Of a stretch of 64,000 nt of DNA, positions 34,064 through 45,060 are shown in pieces. This stretch comes from Diplonema papillatum. Its lineage: Eukaryota > Euglenozoa > Diplonemea > Diplonemida > Diplonemidae. The notes beneath the pieces were generated by a model, which made no database searches, had not been told where the DNA came from, and was given only the letters and a program-made list of their open reading frames with translations. The stretch is from positions 124,001 to 188,000 of the forward strand of contig JAPJBO010000082.1 in assembly GCA_030068145.1 (NCBI GenBank). Direction: 5' to 3'. The translations under genes were made by a program, and so were the position numbers. How positions within the stretch are numbered: the stretch's first letter is position 1; each line of letters opens with the position of its first letter.

Positions 34064-34294
34064 AAGAGTTTCATGACTCCAAAATGGGGAACCTGGTGAG
34101 AGTTTCATGACTCCAAAATGGGAACCTGGTGAGAGTTTCATGACTCCAAAATAGGAACCTGGTGAGAGTTTCATGACTCCAAAATGGGAACCTGGTGAGA
34201 GTTTCATGACTCCAAAATGGGAACCTGGTGAGAGTTTCATGACTCCAAAATGGGAACCTGGTGAGAGTTTCATGACTCCAAAATGGGAACCTGG
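34064..34294 (+). repeat. 33-bp minisatellite, about seven units
   Basis: Unit GAGAGTTTCATGACTCCAAA plus ATGGGAACCTGGT; first spacing 34 bp, then 33 bp. In frame it would read MTPKWEPGESF repeats, but no larger gene is attached. Confidence 0.9.
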
Positions 34295-34396
34295 TGCTCC
34301 TCAGAAAGGGTTTGACACACATCTTTTCCCTGCAGCAAACGTTCATCCTTTTTGACATGTTTTTGCTTTCGATGAAGCGCGGGTCTCGGCGTTTTC

Positions 34397-34445
34397 GACA
34401 TACCGTATTCAAAAATTTGTTGGACCGGGCAAACGTCCCAAGTTG
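34397..34445. repeat. isolated terminus of the TATACCG foldback family
   Basis: ATACCGTATTCAAAAATTTG followed by TTGGACCGGGCAAACGTCCC resembles the termini at 45008, 50482 and 52102. Confidence 0.5.
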
Positions 34446-34792
34446 CCTTTTGTTGGGGTTCTTCTGGGGTCCTGGCCGTTTGGTAGGACGTTTTCCGCTG
34501 TTTTCTTATGGCAACAACCGCGGTTGTCATTATCAAAAAGTGACGGTTGGCAGCGTACTGCGGAAATTACCACACAGGTGATAGCACATACGCACAAACA
34601 AACTGGGGCAAGATCTGCGGGATTTTCTGGATGTTTTCTTGTGCTTTGTAGGGATGGATGCTCGTCGGGCTTGTTTTGTGGCCGATTTCCTGGTTGCATT
34701 AGCCAAAGGTTCCAAGATTTGTGTCCGGTACGACATATGTTTAGGCCGTCTTGCGTACTTAGAGATTTCGAGCGTTTTACCACCTTGCGCGG

Positions 34793-34835
34793 TGTCACGG
34801 GATGTTTGGCAGCCGCTGCTAAACATCCCGTGACA
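34793..34835. other. perfect 15-bp hairpin
   Basis: Arms TGTCACGGGATGTTT and AAACATCCCGTGACA separated by 13 nt, immediately before a LINE 3' end fragment. The phrase TTTGGCAGCCG in the loop region also occurs near 21925. Confidence 0.75.
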
Positions 34836-34888
34836 GTGCATGTTAATCCGTGTGGTTCATGTACTTAAAAGAACTCAATGCTAAACAC
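34834..34888 (+). mobile_element. LINE 3' UTR fragment (copy C)
   Basis: AGTGCATGTTAATCCGTGTG through AGAACTCAATGCTAAAC matches the 3' UTRs of copies A and B but stops at the left edge of copy B, without the CGTGGGCGGC hairpin. Confidence 0.75.
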
Positions 34889-36991
34889 CCGGGCCCCTGT
34901 CTCGCACGCTGAGGAATGGTGCAACATATGACCCGTTAGCCTCGGCACCTTCGAAGAGGGGACATGAAGTTAGGGCGGACTTGAGGGCGAAGACGTGGTC
35001 CCGACTGGTGGCGAGGCGGCCGGGATTTGAGGGCATACAGAGAGCCGACCTGGAGCGGACGAACACCTTCTGGAGGATGCGTGAATGTCCCGCGCACACC
35101 GCGAGGCTTATACGTGTAGCGTTGGCGGGGGGGGTGAACACGGCTGAGTACACGTCGCGGATGAGGCAGGCCGGAGCTGAGCCGCAGGCGCCCAGCTGCA
35201 AGCACTGTGGAAGCGGCGACACCGAGGACGAGAAACACGTATTCTGGGACTGCGGAGCGTACTCGCACATACGGCGACGAGAGGCACATGCCGAGCTGAT
35301 GGCAGCCAACCGGGCCGACTGGCCCAGATGCACGCTGGAACACGGAGTGGTAGTACCCGAGAATGCCCAATTCTCGAGGCGGCTCCAGGAGATGTTGGCT
35401 GAAATCCTTGCGGAACGGGCTGGGCTCGAAGCACGTGGCTGGGTGGCCAGGAACCCCACGACCCCCTGGTCGAGAGCGAATGCGATGCCTGCCGAGAAAT
35501 TTGACCACCCCTTCGCGCGGATTGCCCCGGCATGGACGTGGGAGCGGAACAAGACCTGGGGACTACCGACGTTTTATGCGTTGGTAGCGTGGCTGTCGGA
35601 CATGCAATGGACCGAGAACGGGCAGGCGTCAATGCTGGAGCTTGCGATCGACTTTGAACTCTTCTCGGGCCTCAGCATGCCGCTGCACGGGAATGCGCCG
35701 AAGGGGGTGAGAGAACGGGGAAACGTCCTGCGCTGCATGATGAGCGCGTTGGACAAGCTGGCGGCACAGCAAGGGCTGGGAAGCTGCATGAGAGGAGAGA
35801 GGGTGTGCCCGACGACGTCGCTGTCGTTCATGGGCATCACGGGGATATCGGGTATACGGCCCAGGCCACGCTTTCGCGAGGCACACACGGGGACGATACT
35901 TGAGGAACAAGTGAAAGGAAGCGATGTAGGGACGCAGTGCCCGACGTACCCTGACTGGACGATCGGGAGAGCGGCGAGGTGGGCCCTGCCTGCCCCACCA
36001 CAACTGCACCCAGACCCCGTGCATATGCCGGGTGTCGGTATAGAGAAGGCACTCGTCACGTGCGCGACCCATCACAAAGGGAAGTGTGAGGCGTGCAGAG
36101 CACTCGTCCGAAGGGACGTTCCCACGGTAGAGATGTGCTGCCGGCACCATCACCACGCGAACGATGGGCAGCCGATCGCGGTGTGCACAGAGCACAGCAC
36201 GTCGAAGTGCGGCGAGTGCAAGACGGCGGCGGCGTGTTGCCGCAGCGGGCATCATGCCTGCCGCACGCATGGCAGAGGAACCTGCCAAGAGTGCAAAAGG
36301 CTCCCTACGCTGACGCAGAGGCGACCGGCGGCATGTTGCAGCCGCGGCCACCACCAGTCCAACAAGCCGAACGTCCAGTCAACCCCCGGACGCAACAAGA
36401 AGAAGAGGCCCTCCTCACCCACCCAGGTGGGTGTACAGCGGGAGACGCCATTAGGAAAGCGAGCGGCGCGAGCGCCGCTCGCGGCAACGAAAAAGGAGAC
36501 GGCGGCAACCGGACGGGCGACCAAGAGGCCGCCACCAACGCCAGGAACCAGCGAACGACCAGCGCTGAAGAAGAGGGTGCTTGGCACCCCGAAGGAAGGC
36601 CCGATCGCCGGCCGCAAGCGGAAGAAGACGAAGGCGACCACCCCCGACTCAGGGGTGCATCGAAGGAAGAAGAAGGTTCCGAGGGCAAGCAGCTCTCAGA
36701 AACGACCGGGGACCACGGGCACGCCAATGCCCTCGAAAGTGAAAAACGGGCACACGTGCCCGCCCTCGTACTCGCCGACTCAGTCTCTGGAATCGCAAGA
36801 AAGCCAAACCCCGCTAGCTCCACAAATGCTCGACCTTGACGACGCAATGGCAGGTGACGACGTCATCCGATAACCTGACTTTCAAGGCAGTGCATGCTAA
36901 TCCACGTGGTTCATGTACTTAAAAGAACTCAATGCTAAACAAACATAACGTGGGCGGCGCCGAAGCTTTACCAGCTTCGGCTGACACCATT
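34889..36991 (+). mobile_element. 5'-truncated non-LTR retrotransposon, copy B
   Basis: Starts in frame right after fragment C, covers the C-terminal third of a LINE ORF, and ends with the shared 3' UTR and the hairpin at 36959-36981 followed by TGACACCATT. No reverse transcriptase motif remains; the surviving part starts downstream of it. Confidence 0.8.
34891..36873 (+). CDS. LINE ORF2-like C-terminal region with RT-type zinc knuckle and triple Cys/His repeat (copy B)
   Basis: 661 codons, open from the 5' truncation point to the TAA at 36871. Early in the frame lies C-x2-C-G-x10-H-x4-C (CKHCGSGDTEDEKHVFWDC), the zinc-binding motif found after the reverse transcriptase domain in many LINEs. 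Near the C-terminus three repeats of the form C-x3-H-x3-C-x2-C ... CC-x3-HH follow (TCATHHKGKCEAC ... MCCRHHHH; CTEHSTSKCGEC ... CCRSGHH; CRTHGRGTCQEC ... CCSRGHH). Then come a basic segment with RKRKKTKAT and an acidic end LDLDDAMAGDDVIR. No ATG is implied. The triple repeat is likely a nucleic-acid-binding module (inference). Confidence 0.75.
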   Translation, partial: GPLSRTLRNGATYDPLASAPSKRGHEVRADLRAKTWSRLVARRPGFEGIQRADLERTNTFWRMRECPAHTARLIRVALAGGVNTAEYTSRMRQAGAEPQAPSCKHCGSGDTEDEKHVFWDCGAYSHIRRREAHAELMAANRADWPRCTLEHGVVVPENAQFSRRLQEMLAEILAERAGLEARGWVARNPTTPWSRANAMPAEKFDHPFARIAPAWTWERNKTWGLPTFYALVAWLSDMQWTENGQASMLELAIDFELFSGLSMPLHGNAPKGVRERGNVLRCMMSALDKLAAQQGLGSCMRGERVCPTTSLSFMGITGISGIRPRPRFREAHTGTILEEQVKGSDVGTQCPTYPDWTIGRAARWALPAPPQLHPDPVHMPGVGIEKALVTCATHHKGKCEACRALVRRDVPTVEMCCRHHHHANDGQPIAVCTEHSTSKCGECKTAAACCRSGHHACRTHGRGTCQECKRLPTLTQRRPAACCSRGHHQSNKPNVQSTPGRNKKKRPSSPTQVGVQRETPLGKRAARAPLAATKKETAATGRATKRPPPTPGTSERPALKKRVLGTPKEGPIAGRKRKKTKATTPDSGVHRRKKKVPRASSSQKRPGTTGTPMPSKVKNGHTCPPSYSPTQSLESQESQTPLAPQMLDLDDAMAGDDVIR

Positions 36992-38099
36992 TGCGCACTT
37001 AACCATGGTTAAGAAGACGACTGAAAGCACAGACACGAAGATAGCTCAAAGCATTTGCAAAATAACACGAAAAGCCTCTAGGCAAAAACCCGTTTTCACA
37101 TTTCTTCCTATTCTGCGAGGATCACACAGATGAACTTTTCGCCATCGGTTCGGGTCGCTCTTAGAGCTGGCCGCAACAGAATGTGAAACCCAATAACGAG
37201 CTAGCTATCCGCTCACACTGCCGAAAGGAAGAGCGCATGTACCCATCCATTTTATGGCTGATCGAACCTAGCTACACCCCCAGGCTCTCCAGAGAGTGAC
37301 AAGCCTTTGCCAAAAGTTCCAAGATTTGTCCGGTCCAACCTTCTGGATACTCTCCCCCGTCCGTAAAGGGGTTTGATGCTGTGCAATTTTTCTTTTTTGA
37401 CGGAGTAACGAATTTTAACGAAGGGCAAAAATGGGGCTTCTCTCCCTCGAAGCTCCTTGCTCCCTGCTCGCTTCACCCATGCCACCCCCTTACTTGCCCT
37501 TCCCGAGGCGCGATGGAGTTGTAGCAAACCCACCGAAATCGTCGACGTTTGCGGCGAATCCAGAATCATGCAACACGGAGGAAGAAGTTGCGCACTACAA
37601 ACAACCAAAAAAGCTCGGGCTTCTGCCACAAAAACTGTTGCTACCTGGCATCCGACTTTTCTGCACTCTCGGGATGCTTTATATCTACATTCCGGACCTA
37701 CTTTTCTACACACCGGACCATCGCTAATTTCCAGTTCAATCCACCAGAAACTGCGATTCCAAGGGAACGCAGGAGCAAAAAAGGCGTTTTCGATGGCACT
37801 GGGCCGTGACGCAGAAAACCACTCGTTCTCGAGTGAACTCAAGACGGCTTTGCTACCACAGAGTGACTTTTGTCAACTCGAGGGCTGCGCACACAAAACG
37901 TGAAGGTCCACGCTGTGGGCCTAGGACTGCCTTGTCCGCACCCGCATCCGGCTATTCCATCGTAGTTTTTCGGTGTGTTGCTACGACCACTCGCGGCATA
38001 CCGAATGGCTACTACCAGGAACCGCCTTTCCCTCGGGAATAAACAGCTATTTCTTCATAAAGATATTCGGAAGCAAACCAGTCCTCAGACGGCGGTCTG
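36992..38099. other. unassigned stretch
   Basis: 37066-37110 repeats the gene 2 upstream segment at 26316. Open frames around 37431-37903 overlap in three frames and show no domain. No gene. Confidence 0.35.
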
Positions 38100-39235
38100 A
38101 AGCAACTCTACGAAACCCCGTCAAAAGGACTCCGGGTGGACTACTCTGACACTTACTGTCGTTGAGAAGGGGAATTATAGCCAAAATAAGGATATTGTCA
38201 GTTTTCGAAATCATGCAACTTCCGAACGGTAGAGACCCTATCTAGAAGGAACCAACTGTCCCTGGATGGGTGAGTCTGACACATGCTGGGAAAAGAAAGG
38301 AAAATAAAAGCCACCCCAAGCAAATCCCGCCGGTGGAGAATTTCTGCCAAATCTCAAGCGAACTATAACTCTAAAAATAAATCAACCACCTTCCGACAGT
38401 CGCAGTAGTAGAAATGCAGGTAGGTGCTGCTGTGGTGACTTGCCTCCAACCAACAAGGCAGTTTTTTACGTAAGCGCCAGCTTGAAAGGAAATGCTCGAC
38501 GATGCTGCCCGACAAAGAACAGAAGGGATCCCAAGTGCTGTAACTACCGAACCACGTGTTGAACGGACGTGAGGGTCAGAGCTGGTATCCTGTTGCCGTG
38601 GGGGGTCTGATTGATTGAATCGGACCCCCTTAAAGTTAGTGGGGGCACTGGCTGACCCCCACCGCCCTGATCCTACCTTACCCTATAGCCCACAGTGCAG
38701 TTAGTGGCGGATACTCTGAGGCGAAATGGTCAAATCCCTGGAGAAATTTGGGAAAACACATTCGTTCGAGGGGCACCCAACCCTGCAGTGAAAATAGTAA
38801 TGTAATAAAAGGGGTAGGGTCAGGGGTGGGGATCTCCTGGGGCCGGCTTGTTCCATCAAGCCCGGATTTAGTACGGTCTCTGGGAAGAGCCACCCTGAGC
38901 GACTCCCGCTGGTAGGGAAATTCTGCCGAAAGGAAACGACCACGTCGGTGGGCTACTCTAACACTTGCTGTCGCTGGAAGGCGGGAGGGGGAAGAATTGG
39001 TTAACGCAAGGCCCAAGGTAAACGTGCTTTATCAGTCTTCGAACCCATGCAACCCCCGAATGGTTTAGCTACCTAGGAGGAACCCTACCCCCTGGGTGGG
39101 GTGGGATACTGACACAAAGCTGTCGTCGGGAAAAAGAAAGAAAGAAAGAAAAGCTATCCCAAGCAACACCCGCCGGTAGAAGATTCTGCCAAAATCTCCC
39201 GCCTTCGGGCAGTCGTAGAAAATGCAGGCAGTGGT
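38100..39235 (+). repeat. degenerate repeated segments with TCTGACACTTGCTGTCG motif, plus D2
   Basis: Variants of GGACTACTCTGACACTTACT, GGGTGAGTCTGACACATGCT, GGCTACTCTAACACTTGCTG and GGGATACTGACACAAAGCTG recur, each followed by a purine-rich run and GCCGGTAGAA/GGAGAA-type sequence. D2 lies at 38472-38568. Related single motifs lie at 20515 and 43510. Confidence 0.5.
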
Positions 39236-40644
39236 CACTGTGGTGCAGTTGGCTAGCCTACCCGCAAAAAGAAACACGGCTTGAAGTCCACATCAGCCTG
39301 TGGAACTATCATGTGCCCACTTACCACAAACTCGGGCTCTGAAACACTACAAGAGTCTTGATACCGAATCTGCACGCGTGGCACGAGAATGATGAAGCCT
39401 CCATTAGAGTCAGGAAAGTGATTCATTTCATTCATCCTGTGGAAGCAGTATGCTCTTTCTTCTGGCAATTCTCCTGAACTCCTGTACTTCAGCTGATATG
39501 CCAATTAAGGATGGTGGTTTTCGCTTCGAAGTAAAGTGCAGTCATGCGATACTGCAACGCCCTGTGTTCGGTGACCTTGCCAAGACGATCAGGTCGCAAA
39601 ATAAGAGCCGAATGTTCCAAAATTCTGTTAGCCGAGAAAAGGGTATCCCCCAGGCCCAGAACCTCCGGTGAAGATCTCCTGCGAAGAGATCTGTTCGAGT
39701 TTCCTGCTTTTCTGACACTGAGGATGAGAGCCTGTAGCAGGTCGGATAAGTTGAGTCACCTTTTCGCCTTTTTTACACGGTTTTCCTTCTCCGCATCGTT
39801 TATTGGTGCTTGCGCAGGCTGCAGCAAAGCATTCAAGAGGTTAGTGGCCCAACGGTCGTACTTGTACCTTCCTCACTCTGCCTTCGCGTAGGGTCAAGGA
39901 CTCACCGGGGCCATTCAGTTTCGGTGGGCACCCCTCCGAACAGCCGCCTCCCTGGCCCTGGCCCTGGCCCGCACCGGATGCCGCAACCCCTTCACCCGGG
40001 CGGCAGACTTTGGCATGAGCCAGGAACCGCAAGGGGAGCAGCGCGAGAGGCAGCATCCACGCTTGAAAGGCCCACCACTTCACCGGATCCACCAGTTTCT
40101 CGTCTTCGGTTCGACTCCGTGCGGACAACAGTGGCCTGCACGGCTTGAAAGGGGTTGTCGCAACATTCATCGGGCCGAAGAGCTCGCAGAGAGTCGTAAG
40201 ACGACCTCGGCTCATGCCGGCCGGTACGCCGCCTCCGTCTTGTTCACCTCTAACGCCTCGCGAAACCGGCGGTCGTGGTCATTGCGTATCTTCAGCAAGG
40301 GGGTCCACGGCTGGACTCGTCGCGTGTCGACTTCGGCCTTCTCGCCAGGCTCGGCCTCCTGGGCTGGTCTCGGGCAGCATCTGCTTTGAGCTTCGACAGC
40401 TCAGCTTGATTACCTGTGAGCTGGTGCAAAAGGAGGAAAAAAGCGCCTTCCAGGTTCCTTGTCTGAAAGGTCTTTCAGGACCGTCTGCAAGGCTCGGGCC
40501 TCATCCTCATCCTCCCCTGGATGAGGATACAGCCTCGGGAAATCGATGGGGTCCTTCAAGGTCGTCGGCCATGGCCGCGCGCTTGTGTCGGTCGGCAAGG
40601 CAGCAACCGGCTGAACAGCTCCAGTTGTCGTCCTTTACCACTGA
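39236..40644. other. unassigned stretch
   Basis: Overlapping open frames near 39810-40390 lack domains. A hairpin ATCCTCATCCTC/GATGAGGAT lies at about 40502-40530. No gene. Confidence 0.35.
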
Positions 40645-40893
40645 AGGACGGAGGGGGGAAGGGTTAATTTGGGAAAAGTCGGGGTCCATGGCAAACCTCA
40701 GGTATCCGTTGAGGGCTCAGAGCAGGATTTCTGCCCGACGAAGGACGCATGTCAAATATTTGTGTCAGATCTTTCCAATAAAGCAAACAGCGACCACTTT
40801 CGACCATTCTTTGGCCTCTCACCCGCGAACTTGACACGCGAACCTTCTTGAATTAACTACCACTACAGTGGTAGTTCGTCCGGAAGTGACTAA
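40645..40893 (+). repeat. dispersed repeat D3
   Basis: Full-length relative of 19320-19575, ending with hairpin ACTACCACTACAGTGGTAGT. Confidence 0.7.
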
Positions 40894-40895
40894 TG

Positions 40896-41442
40896 CTTTT
40901 CTTCTCGGTTACGCATAACCGCTGGTGCCGGGGGAGGATAAGCCCAATAGTGAGTGAACGTGATCCTCTAGATATGAGGGAAAGCCTGCTACACGGGGAG
41001 CCAAGCTTCACGTGTTCGGCAGTACTGCAGAGCCACGGGCCTACGGGTCAAGTCTACCGATTTCCCAAACTAAAGCATCAAGGCTTGGCGCACTTTGAGG
41101 CTTGGCGCTCGTGCTGAACACAAGCTCGTCGAGACGGTCAGCCACAGGGCAGAGCGGACGGGGTTGTAGCACTGTGCTGCCTCCAACTCAAGCTTTGCAA
41201 GCTGTGGTTGACCGTCACGTTCATGGACCCGGAGCGGCTTTTTTCAAGTACAAGTAAAAGAATAAAACAAAACTACGCATTTCTTCTTTTCTAGTACTGC
41301 TGTAGTAGAAAAGAATTTTTCAACCCGTTTTCACATTCTTTTTTCCACACCAAAACTACGCATTTCTTCTTCTTCTCGGTTATGCATAACCGCTGGTGCC
41401 GGGGGAGGAGGGGCCCAATAGTGAGTGAACGTGATCCTCTAG
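40896..41442 (-). repeat. D4 in reverse, bounded by a duplicated 70-bp segment
   Basis: 40975-41240 is the reverse complement of D4. A segment with GCATAACCGCTGGTGCCGGG and AATAGTGAGTGAACGTGATC occurs at 40896-40971 and again at 41375-41442. Confidence 0.7.
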
Positions 41443-41481
41443 GTGAACACGCTGCCAGCGCTCTTCGTTAAATTCTTTGTA

Positions 41482-42811
41482 AAGGGGGGGGTCGAATAAT
41501 AACACTGTGTTATTATTCGATTTGCCGAATAATAAAAAAAAAGAATTGGGGAGGCATGATGTGTCGAATAATAACAGTACTCGAGTCCGGTGCTGAAGCA
41601 GTGCTTTCCTTGTTTGAAGAGTGCCAGTCATTGACTGTTGTCAATGGTGTTTTCACGATCGCGCTGCAACGCGTGACAGAAGTGTACTTCGTGTTGAAAG
41701 CGCTTTGCAGCACTGCTCTTTGGTGTGGCTTCCAAACCAGACGGCTCTTCCGTGAAACAACCGAACCCCTTCTTGATTTTCTCTGTTGCTGGCACCGTCA
41801 GAAAGCTGCAGAGTCCAGTGCCTACAGCAAAGACGTGAACGTAGCATTCACGAAGTGCGGTGTCACCACGAGCAAATTTTTATCTTGGAGTACGGAGAAT
41901 ACCTGGCCAAGGAATATATGGGACAGCGGGTGTTACGGATAGTTGACTGCTACTCCTCACGTCACCGAAGCTGCTGCACAGTCTTATGCCGACCGTGGAA
42001 TTTCCGTTATCATCATTCCATCTGGCTGCACTCAAGACGTCCAGTTTTGTGACCTGGACGTATTCTTCGTCCTCAAACACTACGATGCCTGTTCATCTAA
42101 GTACTTCTTCGACAAAGCAATGGCCAAGATGAACAGTGCCACTCGAAGAGTGAGAATGACGGAGTGGGTGGCCCAGGCAACTGCGAAAACCCTCGACAGG
42201 ATTAATGTGCATGTTAGCTTCAAGAAACTGGGCTACTCCCTTGGGTGCCCGGGGAGTTCGGCAAAAAATGATGTCAAACACCTTAAGTTGCCAGACTACG
42301 TGTGGACACCACACAGATAGGCAAGCACTCAACTACGGGGATGAACGTGTGCTCTACCGCAGCTCCGAAACCCGTTTCTGAACTGAACTGCTGTCCAAGG
42401 TGCAACCTCTATGTCGTTACCTCCTTCCTTGACGAACACATCAGCCAATGTGACGGCTCTGGCTCGGCGCCGTGCCAAGCACCACAGCCTTCACAAGATG
42501 CCCTGTCATAGGCTGACGTGAACGCCGGAGCTGGAGGCGAAGAGGATCCTGAGGAAAAGGTCAACGTGCCACAATCGCAGTTCCACAGCTCGAGCAGGAA
42601 GTACAGTTGTGTTGCACTATGCAAATTCACCGCTGAACAACAGAGAACCTGGATTCCTCACACCAAAGTTTGCCCACACTGGAAAGGCGACAACGTTTCG
42701 CTCTGAACTGCATCCAGACTGCCGTGTGTCAAATAATAACAGGGTCAAATAATAAAAAAAAGATTGACAGCCAGGCGTGTGGCAAATAAATGTTATTATT
42801 CGACCCCCCTT
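41482..42811 (+). mobile_element. decayed pogo/Tc1-like DNA transposon
   Basis: Ends are inverted repeats AAGGGGGG...TCGAATAATAACA and TGTTATTATTCGACCCCCCTT, flanked by the dinucleotide TA at 41480-41481 and 42812-42813, as expected for the Tc1/mariner/pogo group. Subterminal GAATAATAA or AAATAATAA motifs recur at both ends. The interior holds a broken transposase. Confidence 0.85.
41556..42320 (+). pseudogene. remnant pogo/Tigger-like (DDE) transposase
   Basis: One frame carries an in-frame TAG at 41940-41942, after which ITEAAAQ-like sequence leads into SVIIIPSGCTQDVQFCDLDV and FFVLKHYDA, the pattern around the last catalytic Asp in pogo-type DDE transposases. The preceding DDE segment (RIVDCYSS) is readable only in another frame, so at least one frameshift separates them. 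The N-terminal DNA-binding domain is missing. Two CxxC...HxxxC-like segments (CPRCNLYVVTSFLDEHISQC and CALCKFTAEQQ...HTKVC in other frames) follow. Confidence 0.7.
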
Positions 42812-42813
42812 TA

Positions 42814-43244
42814 CGACGACAAAAAAAGAAAAAAAAAAACATGTTCAGTAGAGTGTCTTAAACCCGGACCCGGCCTGTGCTCACGCTTTTACAGCAGAAA
42901 GAGCAGGTGTTCGTTTTTCGAAGTCTCTGTGGCTGGGTTCGACCGCTGCAGGCTGGTCGGGCAGAAGGCTGGTTGTCTGGACTTGACTCTGGATAGCTGC
43001 TGGGCTGCTTGGCTTGGCTGGACAACCATGCCAAATGGTGTACGGTGCATGTCTCGGCTCTCGTGGCACAACTACTGGACTTGCGAGTCTACCACAGTTT
43101 GTTGTTGCATATCAAGTTCAAACTACCAAGAGCGAGTCCGCGCATCACTTGATAAGCTTTTCAACCTCAAAAATACTCGAGGGACTGCCTTCTGCTCATT
43201 TCGAAGGAGGCCTCTAGAAGGGGAGAAAACAATACAACTACAAA
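42814..43244. other. unassigned stretch
   Basis: Open frames without domains; no gene. Confidence 0.35.
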
Positions 43245-43440
43245 GTGGGTCTTTTTTGTTGAAACGCTTACGCCCGCCACTAAACCCAGATTTACCTGTG
43301 TTTCGTGTACATTTACCTCCTTTGATCTTGATTAATATTGTTGCGATAGTGGGGAGTCATCGGCATGCCAATGCGTCCACACTTTGATCTTTCGCACTTG
43401 GCAGTCTCCTCAAGCTTTTCCTACAAAGCAGTGCTTATAC
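43245..43440 (+). repeat. dispersed repeat D6
   Basis: TTTTTTGTTGAAACGCTTAC, CGCCACTAAACCCAGATTT and a second block CTCCTCAAGCTTTTCCTACA; matches 50360-50480 and, reversed, 10918-10985. The middle contains the palindromic TCATCGGCATGCCAATG motif. Confidence 0.65.
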
Positions 43441-44912
43441 AAAAAAAAAAAGGAACATCAAAAACCAAGCAACGCTCAGAACCTACCTTTGTAAAAGGTA
43501 TCAACCCCAGGGGCTAGTCTGACCCTTGCCGTCGGCAGAGTTTCCCGCTGTTGGCGAACAGCTCTTAGCATGAAAGTACTTGAACTTCCCGCCTACAATG
43601 AGGCTGTCCCGGCGTTTTCTTCTTGGAAGTATGCAACTACTGCAGACCAGGTCCCTTGAGTTTGTGTTGCTCACGAATGCGGGATTTGACGGAGGACCTA
43701 TCGTACCCTGAAGCAGGTCCGACTCCGGAGCCAGGCTAGGCTGTTGGGCAGTATGACTCGCCCGACTACCACGTTACGTCTGCTTCCAAGATTGTCATCG
43801 CAGCCGGAGAGGGTGCGCAAAGAAGTACACTATGGGTTATGGACCAAATCCCGCCGCGGCATTCGTAAGTCTGAGCCCAGCCCATGTAACAGCACGACAT
43901 TCTTGAAGAAACAGTGCCCGGAGAATCAGGTATCACGGGCAGAAGTTTACGGACAATGAGGTGCATGCATCTATCATAGTATGTTCTATGGGTGAACTCT
44001 ATCCGCGGATCTTGTGAACCTTATCGGATGGCTTTACTAATTCTTTCTTGTTGAGAAATTGGAGGTTCTATCGTCCTCTCCCCAGTTTTCCTGTTTCCCA
44101 CACGACAACCCCATGTGCTGAGCATTGCGGAGTTTGCCGCCGTCAATAGAACGCGGTCAGCGCAGTCAGTTTTGCAGTTTTCTAACAGTTGTTGGCTCCG
44201 TCACAGTCATGGGGGCTTGACGGGTCTTCCTGTGCTCTTGTGGCACGCGGGCCTGATTGTGGCGGGCTGCGAAAGTCGCCTGGCGGATCTTGCTCGTTAC
44301 TCAAAGGACTGACACCCATCGCAGATAAAACACGGTGTTGAGCACACACCCATACCAGCACGTTCTTGCATTCCCCACTCCCCAATGTACGGACCGAAGC
44401 AATCACAAACCACATCATCAAGATCCTCTCGCACACAGTAGACTATCAGTAAAGTGTCAGTGGACCTTGCTGGTCCGGTATCGTTATGGAACGATCTGGA
44501 ACGGTCCGGAACCTGTGGGGCGGCTTGGAACACGTTCGACAACTGGACGGACCCCACAGTGGGCCACGACCATGATTATCATTGCCCGGGGGAACCCCTG
44601 TGAACGAGAGGAGAGCGCAATGTCGCAAGTGGAGTACCTTCCTCACTTCTGAAGACGCTCCGCACCAGACTCACCCATGAAAGGCTCTCGCCATGCACGC
44701 TGCTCCGTGCTCGACACAACACTGTACACGACGCAAATGCTGAAGGAGCAGCAGCACCGCAGCTAGAATGGCTGTTTCACGATTGGTACAGGTGAGTGTC
44801 GCCACGCCCCTTGCGGGTTGCACAGATTGTTCTTCGAGAAAAAAGTCTTTTGCTCTGAGGACGCAAGCCCAGTATCGTTGCCGTCATTTACCAATCAACA
44901 CTTGAGCGACAA
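43441..44912. other. unassigned stretch
   Basis: Several open frames of 60-105 codons on both strands, none with a recognisable domain or start context. No RNA gene recognised. Confidence 0.35.
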
Positions 44913-45017
44913 CACGGTGGAGTCCAGCCTTAGAAGCTGGAGTTGAGGCTGATGTTAAAAAAGCGGGGGCCACACCCGCTTTTCGGGCGTGGACTTCCAC
45001 GCTTTTTTGTATACCGT
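44913..45017. mobile_element. CACGGTG-family foldback element, copy 2 (short)
   Basis: Begins CACGGTGGAGTCCAGCCTTA, includes GCGGGGGCCACACCCGC and ends ATACCGTG. The right end overlaps a TATACCG-type terminus that continues into AAAAATGTTGGACCGG. Confidence 0.6.
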
Positions 45018-45060
45018 GTTCGGAAAAATGTTGGACCGGAAAAAAGTCCAAATATTTTTC

